Of a stretch of DNA of 15,561 bases, positions 1 to 7,577 are shown piece by piece. Within the stretch, counting starts at the first letter, position 1. Each line of letters opens with the position of its first letter. The notes beneath the pieces are model-generated. The model was given only the letters and a program-made list of their open reading frames with translations, was not told where the DNA came from and did not search any database. The stretch comes from Acidobacteriota bacterium (GTDB taxonomy: Bacteria > Acidobacteriota > Terriglobia > UBA7540): assembly GCA_021827255.1 (NCBI GenBank), contig JAKAWO010000032.1, positions 1-15,561 of the forward strand, in the 5' to 3' direction. The position numbers were made by a program, and so were the translations under genes.

Positions 1-1
1 T

Positions 2-952
2 TCCGATCTCACGTTTCATCAGAAGTTCCCAAAACAGCCTTGCGTGGGCACGGAAGTGGCGAGCACCGTGTCCACGCGCGGCATCTACGTGAACGATCCA
101 GCCAAGGGCTACGTCAGCGCTTACGACGTGAACCATCCGCCCTGGGCCAGCACGGCGGAAAAGTGGTGGCGGATGTACGACGCCCGCCACTGGCTCTCCG
201 GCGGTCACGCCTGGACGGGCTTTGATTACCGCGGCGAGCCCACGCCCTACGGTTGGCCGTGCATCAGTTCCCATTTCGGCATCCTGGACACCTGCGGTTT
301 TCCCAAAGACAACTTTTATTACTACCAGGCATGGTGGAGCGGCCGACCGGTGTTGCACCTGTTCCCGCACTGGAACTGGGTGGGCCAAGAAGGCCAGGAG
401 ATTGCCGTCTGGTGTTATAGCAACCTGGAAAGGGTCGAGCTGTTCCTGAACGGCCATAGCTTGGGCGCGCAGACCGTGGAGCGCGACTCGCACCTGGCCT
501 GGCAAGTGAAGTACGCTCCGGGCGTTCTTGAGGCTCGCGGCTACCGGGACGGCCAAGTAGCATTGACGGCGCGGCGCGAGACCACCGGCCCGGCGGCAAA
601 GATTGTTCTCCGGCCGGATCGCGCGACGATCGCGGGCGATGGTGAAGACGTCTCGGTGGTGGAAGTTCAGGTGGTGGACAGCCAAGGCCGGCTGGTTCCA
701 ACCGCCGACAACAAAATCGCCTTTCAAGCTTCCGGTCCGGGCAAAATTATCGGCGTGGGCAACGGCGATCCGAGTAGCCATGAGGCCGATAAGGGGGCCG
801 TGCGCCGCGCGTTCAACGGACTCTGCGTAGCCATTGTTCAGTCTGCCAAGCAGTCCGGTGAGATTGACGTTCAGGCGAGTTCACCGGGGCTTGAGCCAGC
901 CAGCGTCACGATTCACGCCGAGCCCGCAACCCCTCGCCCGGCCGTCGCGTGA
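2..952 (+). CDS. Glycoside hydrolase family 2 protein (beta-galactosidase-like), C-terminal part, 5' truncated
   Basis: The reading frame is open from the window edge, so only the C-terminal ~316 residues are seen. They begin at the end of the TIM barrel: a GTEVAST motif (codons from 47) matches the region where GH2 enzymes keep the nucleophile Glu (codon 53-55), and WTGFDYRGEP (about 213-242) is the conserved GH2 substrate-binding stretch. Downstream come FYYYQAWW and HLFPHWNW, typical of GH2 enzymes carrying a DUF4982 domain, and then Ig-like beta-sandwich sequence (about 590-930) with the invasin/GH2 pattern of 'V.D..G..VP.A...I.F...GPG.I.GVGNGDP'. The likely role is hydrolysis of beta-galactosides or related glycans, probably exported, but the N-terminus is outside the window. 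It is followed by a 176-nt gap. The family call is firm; the exact substrate is unknown. Confidence 0.88.
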   Translation, partial: SDLTFHQKFPKQPCVGTEVASTVSTRGIYVNDPAKGYVSAYDVNHPPWASTAEKWWRMYDARHWLSGGHAWTGFDYRGEPTPYGWPCISSHFGILDTCGFPKDNFYYYQAWWSGRPVLHLFPHWNWVGQEGQEIAVWCYSNLERVELFLNGHSLGAQTVERDSHLAWQVKYAPGVLEARGYRDGQVALTARRETTGPAAKIVLRPDRATIAGDGEDVSVVEVQVVDSQGRLVPTADNKIAFQASGPGKIIGVGNGDPSSHEADKGAVRRAFNGLCVAIVQSAKQSGEIDVQASSPGLEPASVTIHAEPATPRPAVA

Positions 953-1068
953 GCGGCGGCTTCCGGTCAACCCTCAAGGGCGGCGCCCGCGGTTCCGGCG
1001 CTGCTGCGCTCTGGGGCAGCTTGAGACGCGCTCAACTGAACGAGCGGCTTTCCTCGCGCGCTGAACGA

Positions 1069-1098
1069 TTGACCTCTCAGAGCGAGGACTGATAGCAT
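1069..1098 (+). promoter_or_regulatory. Candidate sigma70-type promoter for the TPR gene
   Basis: TTGACC (1069-1074) is followed after 18 nt by TAGCAT (1093-1098), which is preceded by TGA (1090-1092), giving an extended -10. Transcription would begin near 1105, just ahead of the AAGGAG ribosome site at 1116-1121. This is read by eye and was not scored statistically. Confidence 0.4.
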
Positions 1099-1128
1099 GG
1101 CCATGGGGGTTTCTCAAGGAGAAAAGCT

Positions 1129-1848
1129 GTGGATCGGCTGACACGCCACGAGCTGAAGCAAGACGAATTTCGGGAAAACGTGGAAGCGGTGGAGCTGTTC
1201 GCCCGGAAGCGCTGGCGACAACTCACGGCTGGTGTGGTGGCCGTGGCGGTGATCCTGGGACTGGTCATTGAGCTCAAAAGCTATTCCCGCCGACAGGAAG
1301 CGGCCGCCAATGTCGTGTTGGGGGCGGCGCTTAAGACTTTCAACGGCTATGTCGGCACGGTCGCGCCGGGCACTCTGTCTCCCGGCGACCAGTCGTTTGC
1401 GACGGCGCAAGCGAAATACCAGAAGGCGCTGGGCGAATTCCTGAATGTGATCGCCAAGTATCCGCACACGGAAGCCGCCGCCTACGCTCAAATCCATGCC
1501 GCCATCTGCGACGCCGAGCTGGGCAAGGATAATGAGGCGATCAAGGTCCTCCAGCAGCCCGCTCAAAGCTCCAACCCGGAGATTCGAGCCCTCGCCCGAT
1601 TCGCCCTCGCCAACGAATATGCCAAGAGCGGCCAAACGGCCAGCGCCGAAAAGATTTATCAGGATCTTTCCCAACACCCTACCCTCAGCGTTCCGCGAGC
1701 CACGGCGCTCATGGCCATGGCGCAGATGTACTCGACACGTCAGCCCGCCCGGGCGCGGCAAATCTACACTCAACTTCAGAAAGAATACGCTTCCGATCAA
1801 ACGCTCGCCGGTGCTATCAAAGAGCAGTTGGCGTCGCTCCCCAATTAG
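1129..1848 (+). CDS. Membrane-anchored tetratricopeptide repeat protein (YfgM / TPR_21-like)
   Basis: This is a 239-residue protein. A charged N-terminal segment (residues 1-31) precedes one hydrophobic helix (about 33-48, AGVVAVAVILGLVIE). After it lies an alpha-helical region with TPR-like helix pairs (about 85-235), for example AAAYAQIHAAICDAELGKD and ALARFALANEYAKSGQTASA. The topology (short cytosolic tail, one membrane span, periplasmic TPR domain) and size match the YfgM-like TPR_21 family, whose Escherichia coli member works with the Sec translocon and periplasmic chaperones. Function here is inferred from architecture only. The GTG start is chosen because AAGGAG (1116-1121) sits 7 nt upstream. 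It appears to be transcribed alone from its own promoter; a 128-nt gap separates it from the next gene. Confidence 0.82.
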   Translation: MDRLTRHELKQDEFRENVEAVELFARKRWRQLTAGVVAVAVILGLVIELKSYSRRQEAAANVVLGAALKTFNGYVGTVAPGTLSPGDQSFATAQAKYQKALGEFLNVIAKYPHTEAAAYAQIHAAICDAELGKDNEAIKVLQQPAQSSNPEIRALARFALANEYAKSGQTASAEKIYQDLSQHPTLSVPRATALMAMAQMYSTRQPARARQIYTQLQKEYASDQTLAGAIKEQLASLPN

Positions 1849-1976
1849 AGCGGGTTGACGGCGGCCTTGAGCGATTGTAGAGGGCGCTGGCGAAGCGTTT
1901 TTCGGCGACCTGACAAAAGGAATGTGGCGCAGAATAGTGTTGGGCCGCGATTTGAGATGGCACGGGCAAAGGGCGA

Positions 1977-3656
1977 ATGGTGGATCGGGCGCGGGAAATC
2001 CTCGATGCGGATGTGCTGATTGTCGGCGCGGGTCCGGCGGGCTTGGCTTGCGCTTTGCGCCTGACGCAGTTGATCCGCGAACATCAAGAGAAGGGCGGCG
2101 GCTCGGCCCCGCTTTCGCCTGGAAATATCTACGTCCTCGAAAAGGCGGGCGAAATCGGCGCGCACCTGCTTTCAGGCGCGGTGCTCGATCCGAGAGCGCT
2201 GCAGGAGCTGGTTCCGGATTTCGAAGCGCGGGGCATGCCGATCGAAAGTCCGGTCATTGATGATGCGGTCTATCTCCTGACATCGGGCGGCCAGTGGAAG
2301 CTGCCCGTCAATCCGCCGTTTCTCCGCAACCACGGCAATTTCCTCATCTCCCTCAACAAGTTCGCCAAATGGATGGCGGTCCAAGCTGAGCGCGGGGGCG
2401 CAAGCCTGTTCCCGGGGTTTGCCGGTGCGGAGGTACTTTATGAAGGTGACCGCGTGGTGGGCGCGCGGACGGACGACAAAGGCCTGGACCGGAACGGCCG
2501 CCCCAAGCCGAATTTCCAGCCGGGCTACGACATTCACGCCAAGGTCACCGTTTTTGCCGAAGGGTCGCGCGGGTCTCTGACCAAGGAGTTGGTCCGGCGG
2601 CTGGGCCTTGATCGGGGACGTAATCCTCAGAATTACAGTTTGGGCGTGAAAGAGCTCTGGGAGATTCCGCCTGGACGGATCGAGCGCGGCACGGTGATTC
2701 ATACGGCGGGCTGGCCGCTCAGTTCACGCCAGTTCGGCGGGGGATTCATTTACGGGCTCACCGACACGCTGGTGGCCATCGGCCTGGTCGCCGGCCTGGA
2801 CGCGCCGGACCCGCGCTTTGATGTTCACAATGCATTCCAACAATTCAAAACGCACCCATGGGTAAAAAGCCGGCTCGAAGGCGGGCAGATGGTGCGATAC
2901 GGCGCGAAGTCCATCCCCGAGGGCGGTTACTTTGCCATTCCGCACACCGCCGCCGACGGCGCCATCCTGATCGGCGATGCGGCGGGCTTTCTGAACTCCC
3001 GGCGCCTGAAGGGCATTCATTTGGCCATGAAGAGCGGCGCGATGGCCGCCGAGACAATCTTCGACGCGCTGCTCAAAAGTGAGTTTTCCGCCGCGACATT
3101 GGGCCAATTCGAAAACCGCTGGCGCGAAAGCTGGGTGCGGGACGAACTTTGGAAGGTGCGCAATTATCGCCAGGGTTTTGAGCGCGGCTTCTGGCCGGGC
3201 GTGATGCATGCCGGGCTGCAATTGGTGACGGGCGGCCGAGGCCTCCGGGCGCGTTATGCGTCACGTCCCGATCACGAGCACATGCGGCGCCTGGCTGAGT
3301 TGGATGGCGGATCCCCGCCGAAGGTCAAGCCGGATGGCCGGTTGACCTTCGATAAGCTCTCCGACGTTTATCATTCGGCGACCCGCCACGAAGAGGATCA
3401 GCCGTGCCACCTGCGCATAGCCGATTTCGACATCTGCAACGGCCGCTGCGTTGCCGAATACGGCAATCCGTGCCAGTACTTTTGTCCCGCCGCGGTTTAT
3501 GAGATGGAGCCGAAGCCCGACGGAACGGGAAAACGATTGAAGGTCAATGCCTCGAATTGCGTCCACTGCAAGACGTGCGACATCGCAGACCCGTACCAGA
3601 TCATCACCTGGGTCCCGCCGGAAGGCGGTGGCGGGCCGCGCTACGACGGGATGTGA
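1977..3656 (+). CDS. Electron transfer flavoprotein-ubiquinone oxidoreductase (ETF-QO)
   Basis: The enzyme (559 residues, normal length) passes electrons from reduced electron transfer flavoprotein to the quinone pool at the membrane, linking fatty-acid and amino-acid dehydrogenases to respiration. An N-terminal FAD-binding motif VGAGPAG lies at residues 16-22, and FAD-contact segments include EKAGEIGAHLLSGAVL and LIGDAAGFLN. The C-terminal 4Fe-4S domain has Cys503, Cys528, Cys531 and Cys534; the 25-3-3 spacing equals that of the mammalian enzyme. An in-frame stop at 1953 limits the start; ATG 1977 (or GTG 1980) has AAAGGG only about 3 nt upstream. A weak promoter candidate, TTGACG at 1855-1860 with TAGAGG at 1878-1883, lies in the gap ahead. 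No ETF alpha/beta genes are in this window. The next gene begins 15 nt downstream, suggesting co-transcription. Confidence 0.96.
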   Translation: MVDRAREILDADVLIVGAGPAGLACALRLTQLIREHQEKGGGSAPLSPGNIYVLEKAGEIGAHLLSGAVLDPRALQELVPDFEARGMPIESPVIDDAVYLLTSGGQWKLPVNPPFLRNHGNFLISLNKFAKWMAVQAERGGASLFPGFAGAEVLYEGDRVVGARTDDKGLDRNGRPKPNFQPGYDIHAKVTVFAEGSRGSLTKELVRRLGLDRGRNPQNYSLGVKELWEIPPGRIERGTVIHTAGWPLSSRQFGGGFIYGLTDTLVAIGLVAGLDAPDPRFDVHNAFQQFKTHPWVKSRLEGGQMVRYGAKSIPEGGYFAIPHTAADGAILIGDAAGFLNSRRLKGIHLAMKSGAMAAETIFDALLKSEFSAATLGQFENRWRESWVRDELWKVRNYRQGFERGFWPGVMHAGLQLVTGGRGLRARYASRPDHEHMRRLAELDGGSPPKVKPDGRLTFDKLSDVYHSATRHEEDQPCHLRIADFDICNGRCVAEYGNPCQYFCPAAVYEMEPKPDGTGKRLKVNASNCVHCKTCDIADPYQIITWVPPEGGGGPRYDGM

Positions 3657-3671
3657 GCTCAAGGAGGGCAA

Positions 3672-4403
3672 GTGCGCGCCACGGACTTTGAATTTCGTCG
3701 CCGGGGGTGGGCGATTTTCGCGCTTTTTTTCGCGGCGTTTGGCTGTTACACGTTCGAGCCGGTGAACGCTGTGGATTGGCTGCTCAAAGCGATAGGGCAT
3801 TTCAGGCCCGGGCCAGGAATCGCCACAAACATAGCGACAGCGCACGCGATCTTTGCGGTCGGCGCGGCTTTTCTCGCGGCCGGAGCCTGGTTAAGAACCT
3901 GGGGAACCGCTTATCTTCAGAACGAAGTCGTGCGAGACAGGCGGGTTCGCGCCGAGCGGCTCATCGCCGACGGCCCTTACCGCTTCGTGCGGAATCCGCT
4001 CTATCTCGGCAACATTTTGTTGGCCGCCGGGCTCGCCCCCATGGCACCGCCCGCCGGCTCCGTGGTGCTGGTGGCGGGCATGACGCTTTTCGTGCTCCGG
4101 CTCATCGGGCGCGAAGAAGCGTTTCTTCAGGAAAGGCAAGGCAACGCCTATCGCGAATATCTCGAGCGGGTGCCGCGCCTCTGGCCGGCGCTCAAGCCGC
4201 GCGTTCCGGACGGCGTCGCTCGGCCGCGCTGGGGCCAGGCGTGGGCCGCTGAAATGTGGATGTGGGTTTTCGCCGCCGCCGCCGGGGCCTTTGCCGCCAC
4301 CCTTAACGCGGGGTTATTTGACTACATAGTGTGGGGCGGCTTCGCCGTTTATCTGCCCGTCCGCGCCTGGATGGTATGGCGGATGCGTGCCCATCCAGCG
4401 TGA
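3672..4403 (+). CDS. Isoprenylcysteine carboxyl methyltransferase-like membrane protein (ICMT/PEMT family)
   Basis: This is a 243-residue integral membrane protein. Hydrophobic segments lie near residues 12-28, 55-75, 111-145 and 200-235. The family signature is clear: GPYRFVRNPLYLG (101-113) for S-adenosylmethionine binding, followed by REEAFLQERQG..YREY (147-163), where the paired acidic residues and YxxY are typical of ICMT and phospholipid N-methyltransferases. It probably methylates a lipid or small hydrophobic substrate; bacterial members rarely have a known substrate, so none is assigned. The GTG start at 3672 follows a strong AAGGAGG at 3661-3667, 4 nt away. It lies 15 nt after the ETF-QO stop, so the two are likely in one transcript. 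A GAGGAGG stretch overlaps its stop codon at 4401-4403, but no good start follows it. Confidence 0.85.
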   Translation: MRATDFEFRRRGWAIFALFFAAFGCYTFEPVNAVDWLLKAIGHFRPGPGIATNIATAHAIFAVGAAFLAAGAWLRTWGTAYLQNEVVRDRRVRAERLIADGPYRFVRNPLYLGNILLAAGLAPMAPPAGSVVLVAGMTLFVLRLIGREEAFLQERQGNAYREYLERVPRLWPALKPRVPDGVARPRWGQAWAAEMWMWVFAAAAGAFAATLNAGLFDYIVWGGFAVYLPVRAWMVWRMRAHPA

Positions 4404-4439
4404 GGAGGTGCCCCGTCCGGTCCTCCAATCGCCCGGCCG

Positions 4440-4448
4440 TGCGATAAT
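4440..4448 (+). promoter_or_regulatory. Extended -10 promoter element, probably giving a leaderless acyltransferase mRNA
   Basis: TGC-GATAAT (TGN plus a 5/6 match to TATAAT) ends at 4448, and the ATG of the acyltransferase begins at 4455, exactly where transcription would start about 7 nt downstream. No good -35 box is visible (4419-4425 is GGTCCTC-like), as is common with extended -10 promoters. Confidence 0.55.
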
Positions 4449-4454
4449 CCGGCT

Positions 4455-5216
4455 ATGGAACCACAGCCCGCGCGAGTTGCGAATTCAGAAAGCGTCCAGA
4501 CACAGCCAGCAGAAAACGCGGTTGCGCAAAACCTGCGCACCTTCACTCGCTGGCAGCGATGCCAGATTTTTCTGGCGAGCTGGATTGGTTACTTCGCCGT
4601 GCTCCTGATCGGCCGCACGCTGCGATGGGAAGTGAACGGCTGGGAAAACTGGGAGGCGGGAAGAAAACTCGGCAACGGGCTGATCTATACCTTCTGGCAT
4701 CGGGAGATTTTTCCGGCTACTTGGTTCTGGCGAAAGCGGGGCATCGTCGTGATGACCAGCCAGAATTTTGATGGCGAGTATATTGCTCGCATTATTCGGC
4801 GCCACGGCTATGGCGCGGCACGCGGATCGAGCTCGAGGGGCGGAATGCGGGCGCTGGCGGAAATGGCGAGGTGCCATCGGAAGGGCCTTGACACCGCCTT
4901 CACCATTGACGGCCCGCGCGGCCCGCGCTTTGTCGCCAAGTCGGGCGCGGCGCTGCTCGCCCAGTTGACGGGCGCGCGAATTATCTGCTTTCACATCGCG
5001 CTTCGCCACGCTTACGTTTTCCGCAAAAGCTGGGACCTTTTTCAGATTCCCTGGCCGTTCACCCAAGCCGCCGTCTTCATTGCGCCGCCGATTACCGTGG
5101 CGCGAGACGCGAAGGATGACGAGCAAGCGCGGAAGCAGGAAGAAGTGCAAAAAACACTGGACGGGCTGCGCGCCCGAGGCGAGGAATGGGTGAGAAGTCA
5201 GAAATCCAAAGCCTGA
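4455..5216 (+). CDS. Lysophospholipid acyltransferase family protein (DUF374 type)
   Basis: This 253-residue protein is of the DUF374 branch of lysophospholipid / lipid A acyltransferases, which transfer acyl chains at the inner membrane. A hydrophobic helix lies near residues 36-53. Key motifs: FWHREIF (80-86) supplies the catalytic-type His82; RGSSSRGGMRAL (123-134) and AFTIDGPRGPRF (148-159) are the DUF374 signatures for substrate binding; KSGAALLAQLTGA (162-174) follows. The C-terminus is a charged helix. The acceptor (lysophospholipid or a lipid A precursor) cannot be told from sequence. ATG 4455 has no Shine-Dalgarno sequence but sits about 7 nt after an extended -10 box, suggesting leaderless translation. 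The gene converges with coaE, 32 nt away. Confidence 0.9.
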   Translation: MEPQPARVANSESVQTQPAENAVAQNLRTFTRWQRCQIFLASWIGYFAVLLIGRTLRWEVNGWENWEAGRKLGNGLIYTFWHREIFPATWFWRKRGIVVMTSQNFDGEYIARIIRRHGYGAARGSSSRGGMRALAEMARCHRKGLDTAFTIDGPRGPRFVAKSGAALLAQLTGARIICFHIALRHAYVFRKSWDLFQIPWPFTQAAVFIAPPITVARDAKDDEQARKQEEVQKTLDGLRARGEEWVRSQKSKA

Positions 5217-5248
5217 GCGCGATCAACTTCACCCGTAGGCGAATCGGT

Positions 5249-5869
5249 TTACTCGGGGGGCGGGCCAGCAGTCAGGCGCTGTAGTTTGGGATAAAGGGCC
5301 TCAACGTGGCGCCGGGTCTCTTCAAGCGTTCCCGAGCAATCCACCACAAAGTCGGCTCGGCGGCGCTTTTCATCGGCGGACATCTGGCTCTGAATGCGCC
5401 GCTCGGCTTCGGCGCGGGAGAGGCCGGCCTTGGCCATGCATCGCTCGAGCTGCTGCTCGGGACGGCACCAGGCGACGATGACCTTGCGGAAGCGCCCGCC
5501 GATGCCAGCCTCGAAAATCAGCGCAGCATCCACAATAACGACCGAGCGCGGGCGGGCGCTCGAAGCCTCTCGCGCGAGTTCTTCCACGCGCGCGATGATC
5601 CTTGGATGAAGGATGACATTCAGCCGGTGGAGCTTTAGGTCATCTGCAAAGACAATGGCTCCGAGCCGCTTCCGGTCAATCTCGTTTGCTGGGCCCAAAA
5701 TCCCTTCACCGAAGGCCTCGACCAGTTCGCGATAGGCCGGGAGCTGCGGCTGGATGAGTTCATGGCCGATGCGGTCGGCGTCAATGACCTCCGCGCCGAG
5801 ATCCTGGAAGTAGCGCGCCACGGTGCTTTTGCCGCAGGCAATGCCGCCGGCCAGACCAAAATAGCTCAT
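5249..5869 (-). CDS. coaE: Dephospho-CoA kinase
   Basis: CoaE phosphorylates the ribose 3'-hydroxyl of dephospho-CoA with ATP, the last step of coenzyme A synthesis, in the cytosol. The protein is 206 residues, the normal length. The P-loop GGIACGKST is at residues 8-16, followed by GAEVIDADRIGHEL with the conserved Asp-Ala-Asp. FEAGIGGRFRKVIVAW and the lid-like region RMQS/RRRADFVVDCSG-type motif near the C-terminus (DEKRRRADFVVDCSG) are also present. I take ATG 5869 as the start; a GTG lies one codon upstream at 5872. There is no strong ribosome site. It lies 140 nt downstream of folD on the same strand and may be co-transcribed with it. Confidence 0.96.
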   Translation of the reverse strand: MSYFGLAGGIACGKSTVARYFQDLGAEVIDADRIGHELIQPQLPAYRELVEAFGEGILGPANEIDRKRLGAIVFADDLKLHRLNVILHPRIIARVEELAREASSARPRSVVIVDAALIFEAGIGGRFRKVIVAWCRPEQQLERCMAKAGLSRAEAERRIQSQMSADEKRRRADFVVDCSGTLEETRRHVEALYPKLQRLTAGPPPE

Positions 5870-6009
5870 CACCGGGAAATCCGAGGGCTAAACAGTTAGT
5901 TATGAATCACGAATTATGTGACGGATTGCGGAAGGTCGAGTAAAGCGCACGTCCCCTCCCTAGCGCGTCATTCGCCCACCACGGCGACTGCTCGCCGGTT
6001 TGTGGGCCG

Positions 6010-6960
6010 TCACTTCTCACATGCCAACCCATTTTGAGTCCGCACTGCTCGCCGCCGCGCAGCCGCTCTGACGGTGTTTACCATGAGCATGGCGATGGTC
6101 AGCGGGCCAACGCCACCCGGCACCGGCGTGAAGGCTCCGGCTTTTTCCCTCACGTCCTCCGGCTGAACGTCGCCCACTAGCACGGCGCCTTTTGCCTCAA
6201 GCCGTCGCAGCGGCTCCGAAGGGTCGTGATAGAGGCGCCGGATTTCCTCGGCGGTGCTCAGCCGATTGATGCCGACGTCAATCACGGTGGCGCCGGGTTT
6301 GATGAATTCCGCGGTTACAAACGCCGGCTTACCCATGGCCCCGACCAGGATGTCCGCCTGGCGGGCGAGGGCGGGCAGTTCACGCGTCTTCGAGTGAGCG
6401 ATGGTGACGGTGGCGTGCTCGCGCAGCAGCAGCATGGCGAGCGGCTTGCCCACCAGATTGCTGCGGCCAATGACCAGCGCGCGCGCGCCCGCAAGCACAA
6501 TCTGGCTCCGACGAAGAATTTCCACGACGCCCGCCGGCGTGCAGGGCGCCAGGCACGGTCGGCCGCTCATCAAATAACCCATGTTGACGGGATGAAGCCC
6601 GTCCACGTCTTTGGCTGGGTCCACCGCTTCGAGCGCGGCCGCCGCGTCCACCTGCGGCGGCAGCGGGAGTTGAATCAGAATGCCGTCCACATCGTCGCGG
6701 CGATTCAATTGGTCCACCTGCTTGAGCAGATCGCCGGCGGTCGCGCTCGATGGCATTTCAATTTTTTCGCTGTACAGGCCGAGCGACTGGCAGGTCTTGA
6801 CCTTGTTGCGGACGTAAATCTGGGATGCGGGATTTTGTCCCACCAGCACGGCCGCCAGGCCTGGAGTGATCCCCGCTGCCTTGAGTTCGCGGATTTCCCC
6901 GGCCAGCTCCGACATAATCTGCTCACGGATTTTGTTGCCGTCCAGAATGCGCGCTGCCAT
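6010..6960 (-). CDS. folD: Bifunctional methylenetetrahydrofolate dehydrogenase / methenyltetrahydrofolate cyclohydrolase
   Basis: FolD interconverts 5,10-methylene-, 5,10-methenyl- and 10-formyl-tetrahydrofolate with NADP, feeding purine and formyl-methionine synthesis. The protein is 316 residues, slightly longer than usual. The catalytic YVRNK motif (Tyr49, Lys53), QLPLP (97-101), DPAKDVDG (114-121), the NADP-binding GRSNLVGKP (165-173) and PVPGGVGPLT (279-288) are all present. An insertion of about 20 residues lies between INRL (231-234) and LVGDV (261-265), where E. coli FolD has a short turn. I start at ATG 6960 rather than further upstream because the product then begins MAARILDGNKI as in the family and AGAGGGC lies about 8 nt upstream; the upstream extension covers the promoter. 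Confidence 0.96.
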   Translation of the reverse strand: MAARILDGNKIREQIMSELAGEIRELKAAGITPGLAAVLVGQNPASQIYVRNKVKTCQSLGLYSEKIEMPSSATAGDLLKQVDQLNRRDDVDGILIQLPLPPQVDAAAALEAVDPAKDVDGLHPVNMGYLMSGRPCLAPCTPAGVVEILRRSQIVLAGARALVIGRSNLVGKPLAMLLLREHATVTIAHSKTRELPALARQADILVGAMGKPAFVTAEFIKPGATVIDVGINRLSTAEEIRRLYHDPSEPLRRLEAKGAVLVGDVQPEDVREKAGAFTPVPGGVGPLTIAMLMVNTVRAAARRRAVRTQNGLACEK

Positions 6961-6994
6961 TGCCGCTGCCCTCTGAAAGATCGTGGAACGATCC

Positions 6995-7003
6995 AGTTTA
7001 GCA
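6995..7003 (-). promoter_or_regulatory. Extended -10 promoter element for folD
   Basis: On the minus strand TGC-TAAACT reads from 7003 to 6995. Transcription would start near 6988, giving a leader of about 28 nt that contains the folD ribosome site. No convincing -35 hexamer was seen. Confidence 0.45.
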
Positions 7004-7133
7004 TGGCGGCGGGCAAGCGCTATTCGACCCCAAGAATCGATATGGGGAGGCGCAATGGTTTTGCCGAGCCGTGAGCGCCAGGTTCGCACGGCACCACGTC
7101 CGAATAGCGGCCATTCAAGTTTCGTTCCCTAAC

Positions 7134-7163
7134 TTGACAGCCGCGCACTGCGCGCACTAAAAT
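7134..7163 (+). promoter_or_regulatory. Strong sigma70-type promoter for the dksA-like gene
   Basis: A perfect TTGACA (7134-7139), an 18-nt spacer, and TAAAAT (7158-7163, 5/6 to consensus). Transcription would start near 7170, leaving about 33 nt of leader before the ATG at 7203. It lies in the 242-nt divergent region shared with folD. Confidence 0.75.
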
Positions 7164-7202
7164 AGAGGTTTTATGAATCCGGCAGGATGGAAATAAGGGA
7201 GC

Positions 7203-7556
7203 ATGGACAAGAAGAAAGCCGAAGTTTACAAAAGGCGGTTGATTGAGAAGCGCGAAGATCTCTTGCGCTTGGTCTCAAAGTCTGATCACGATGGCCGCGA
7301 AGCCGACGAGGAGGTCACTCAGGACCTGGCGGACAAGGCTGCCAATTCCTACACGAAGGAATTCCTTTTCCACCAAAGCGACGATAATCGCCGCATTTTA
7401 CACTTGGTGAACGAGGCGCTCGGACGGCTTGAAAACGGGACTTACGGCCTCTGTGTCGCTTGCCATGAGGACGTGCAGGTGAAGCGCCTCGAAGCGGTTC
7501 CCTGGGCTCGCCATTGCATCGAATGCCAGGAAAAACAGGAGCAGGGGCTGCTTTAG
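7203..7556 (+). CDS. DksA/TraR-family C4 zinc-finger protein
   Basis: This is a 117-residue cytosolic protein with the DksA/TraR layout. An N-terminal coiled-coil-like half contains KKAEVYKRRLIEKREDLLRL and an acidic turn (GREADEEVTQDLADK). The C-terminal C4 zinc finger is formed by Cys84-x2-Cys87 (CVAC) and Cys105-x2-Cys108 (CIEC). Family members enter the RNA polymerase secondary channel and alter initiation, often together with ppGpp. It is shorter than E. coli DksA (151) and nearer to YbiI/TraR-like or RsmA-type proteins, so I do not call it dksA outright. ATG 7203 is preceded by AAGGGAG with short spacing. It has its own strong promoter, and comF follows 21 nt later. Confidence 0.9.
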   Translation: MDKKKAEVYKRRLIEKREDLLRLVSKSDHDGREADEEVTQDLADKAANSYTKEFLFHQSDDNRRILHLVNEALGRLENGTYGLCVACHEDVQVKRLEAVPWARHCIECQEKQEQGLL

Positions 7557-7577
7557 CCGGGCTCCGACTCGTGCCGG

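Noticed and set aside
4401..4426. GAGGAGG over the methyltransferase-like gene stop with CCTCC downstream, as ribosome site or terminator
   Set aside because: No start codon at a suitable distance, and the 5-bp stem lacks a T tract.
5870..6009. Possible extra gene or regulator between folD and coaE
   Set aside because: No frame with codon bias, no clear hairpin and no clear promoter were found.
6226..7074. Plus-strand open frame of 282 codons opposite folD
   Set aside because: It is a shadow of folD with no recognisable domain and no ribosome site.
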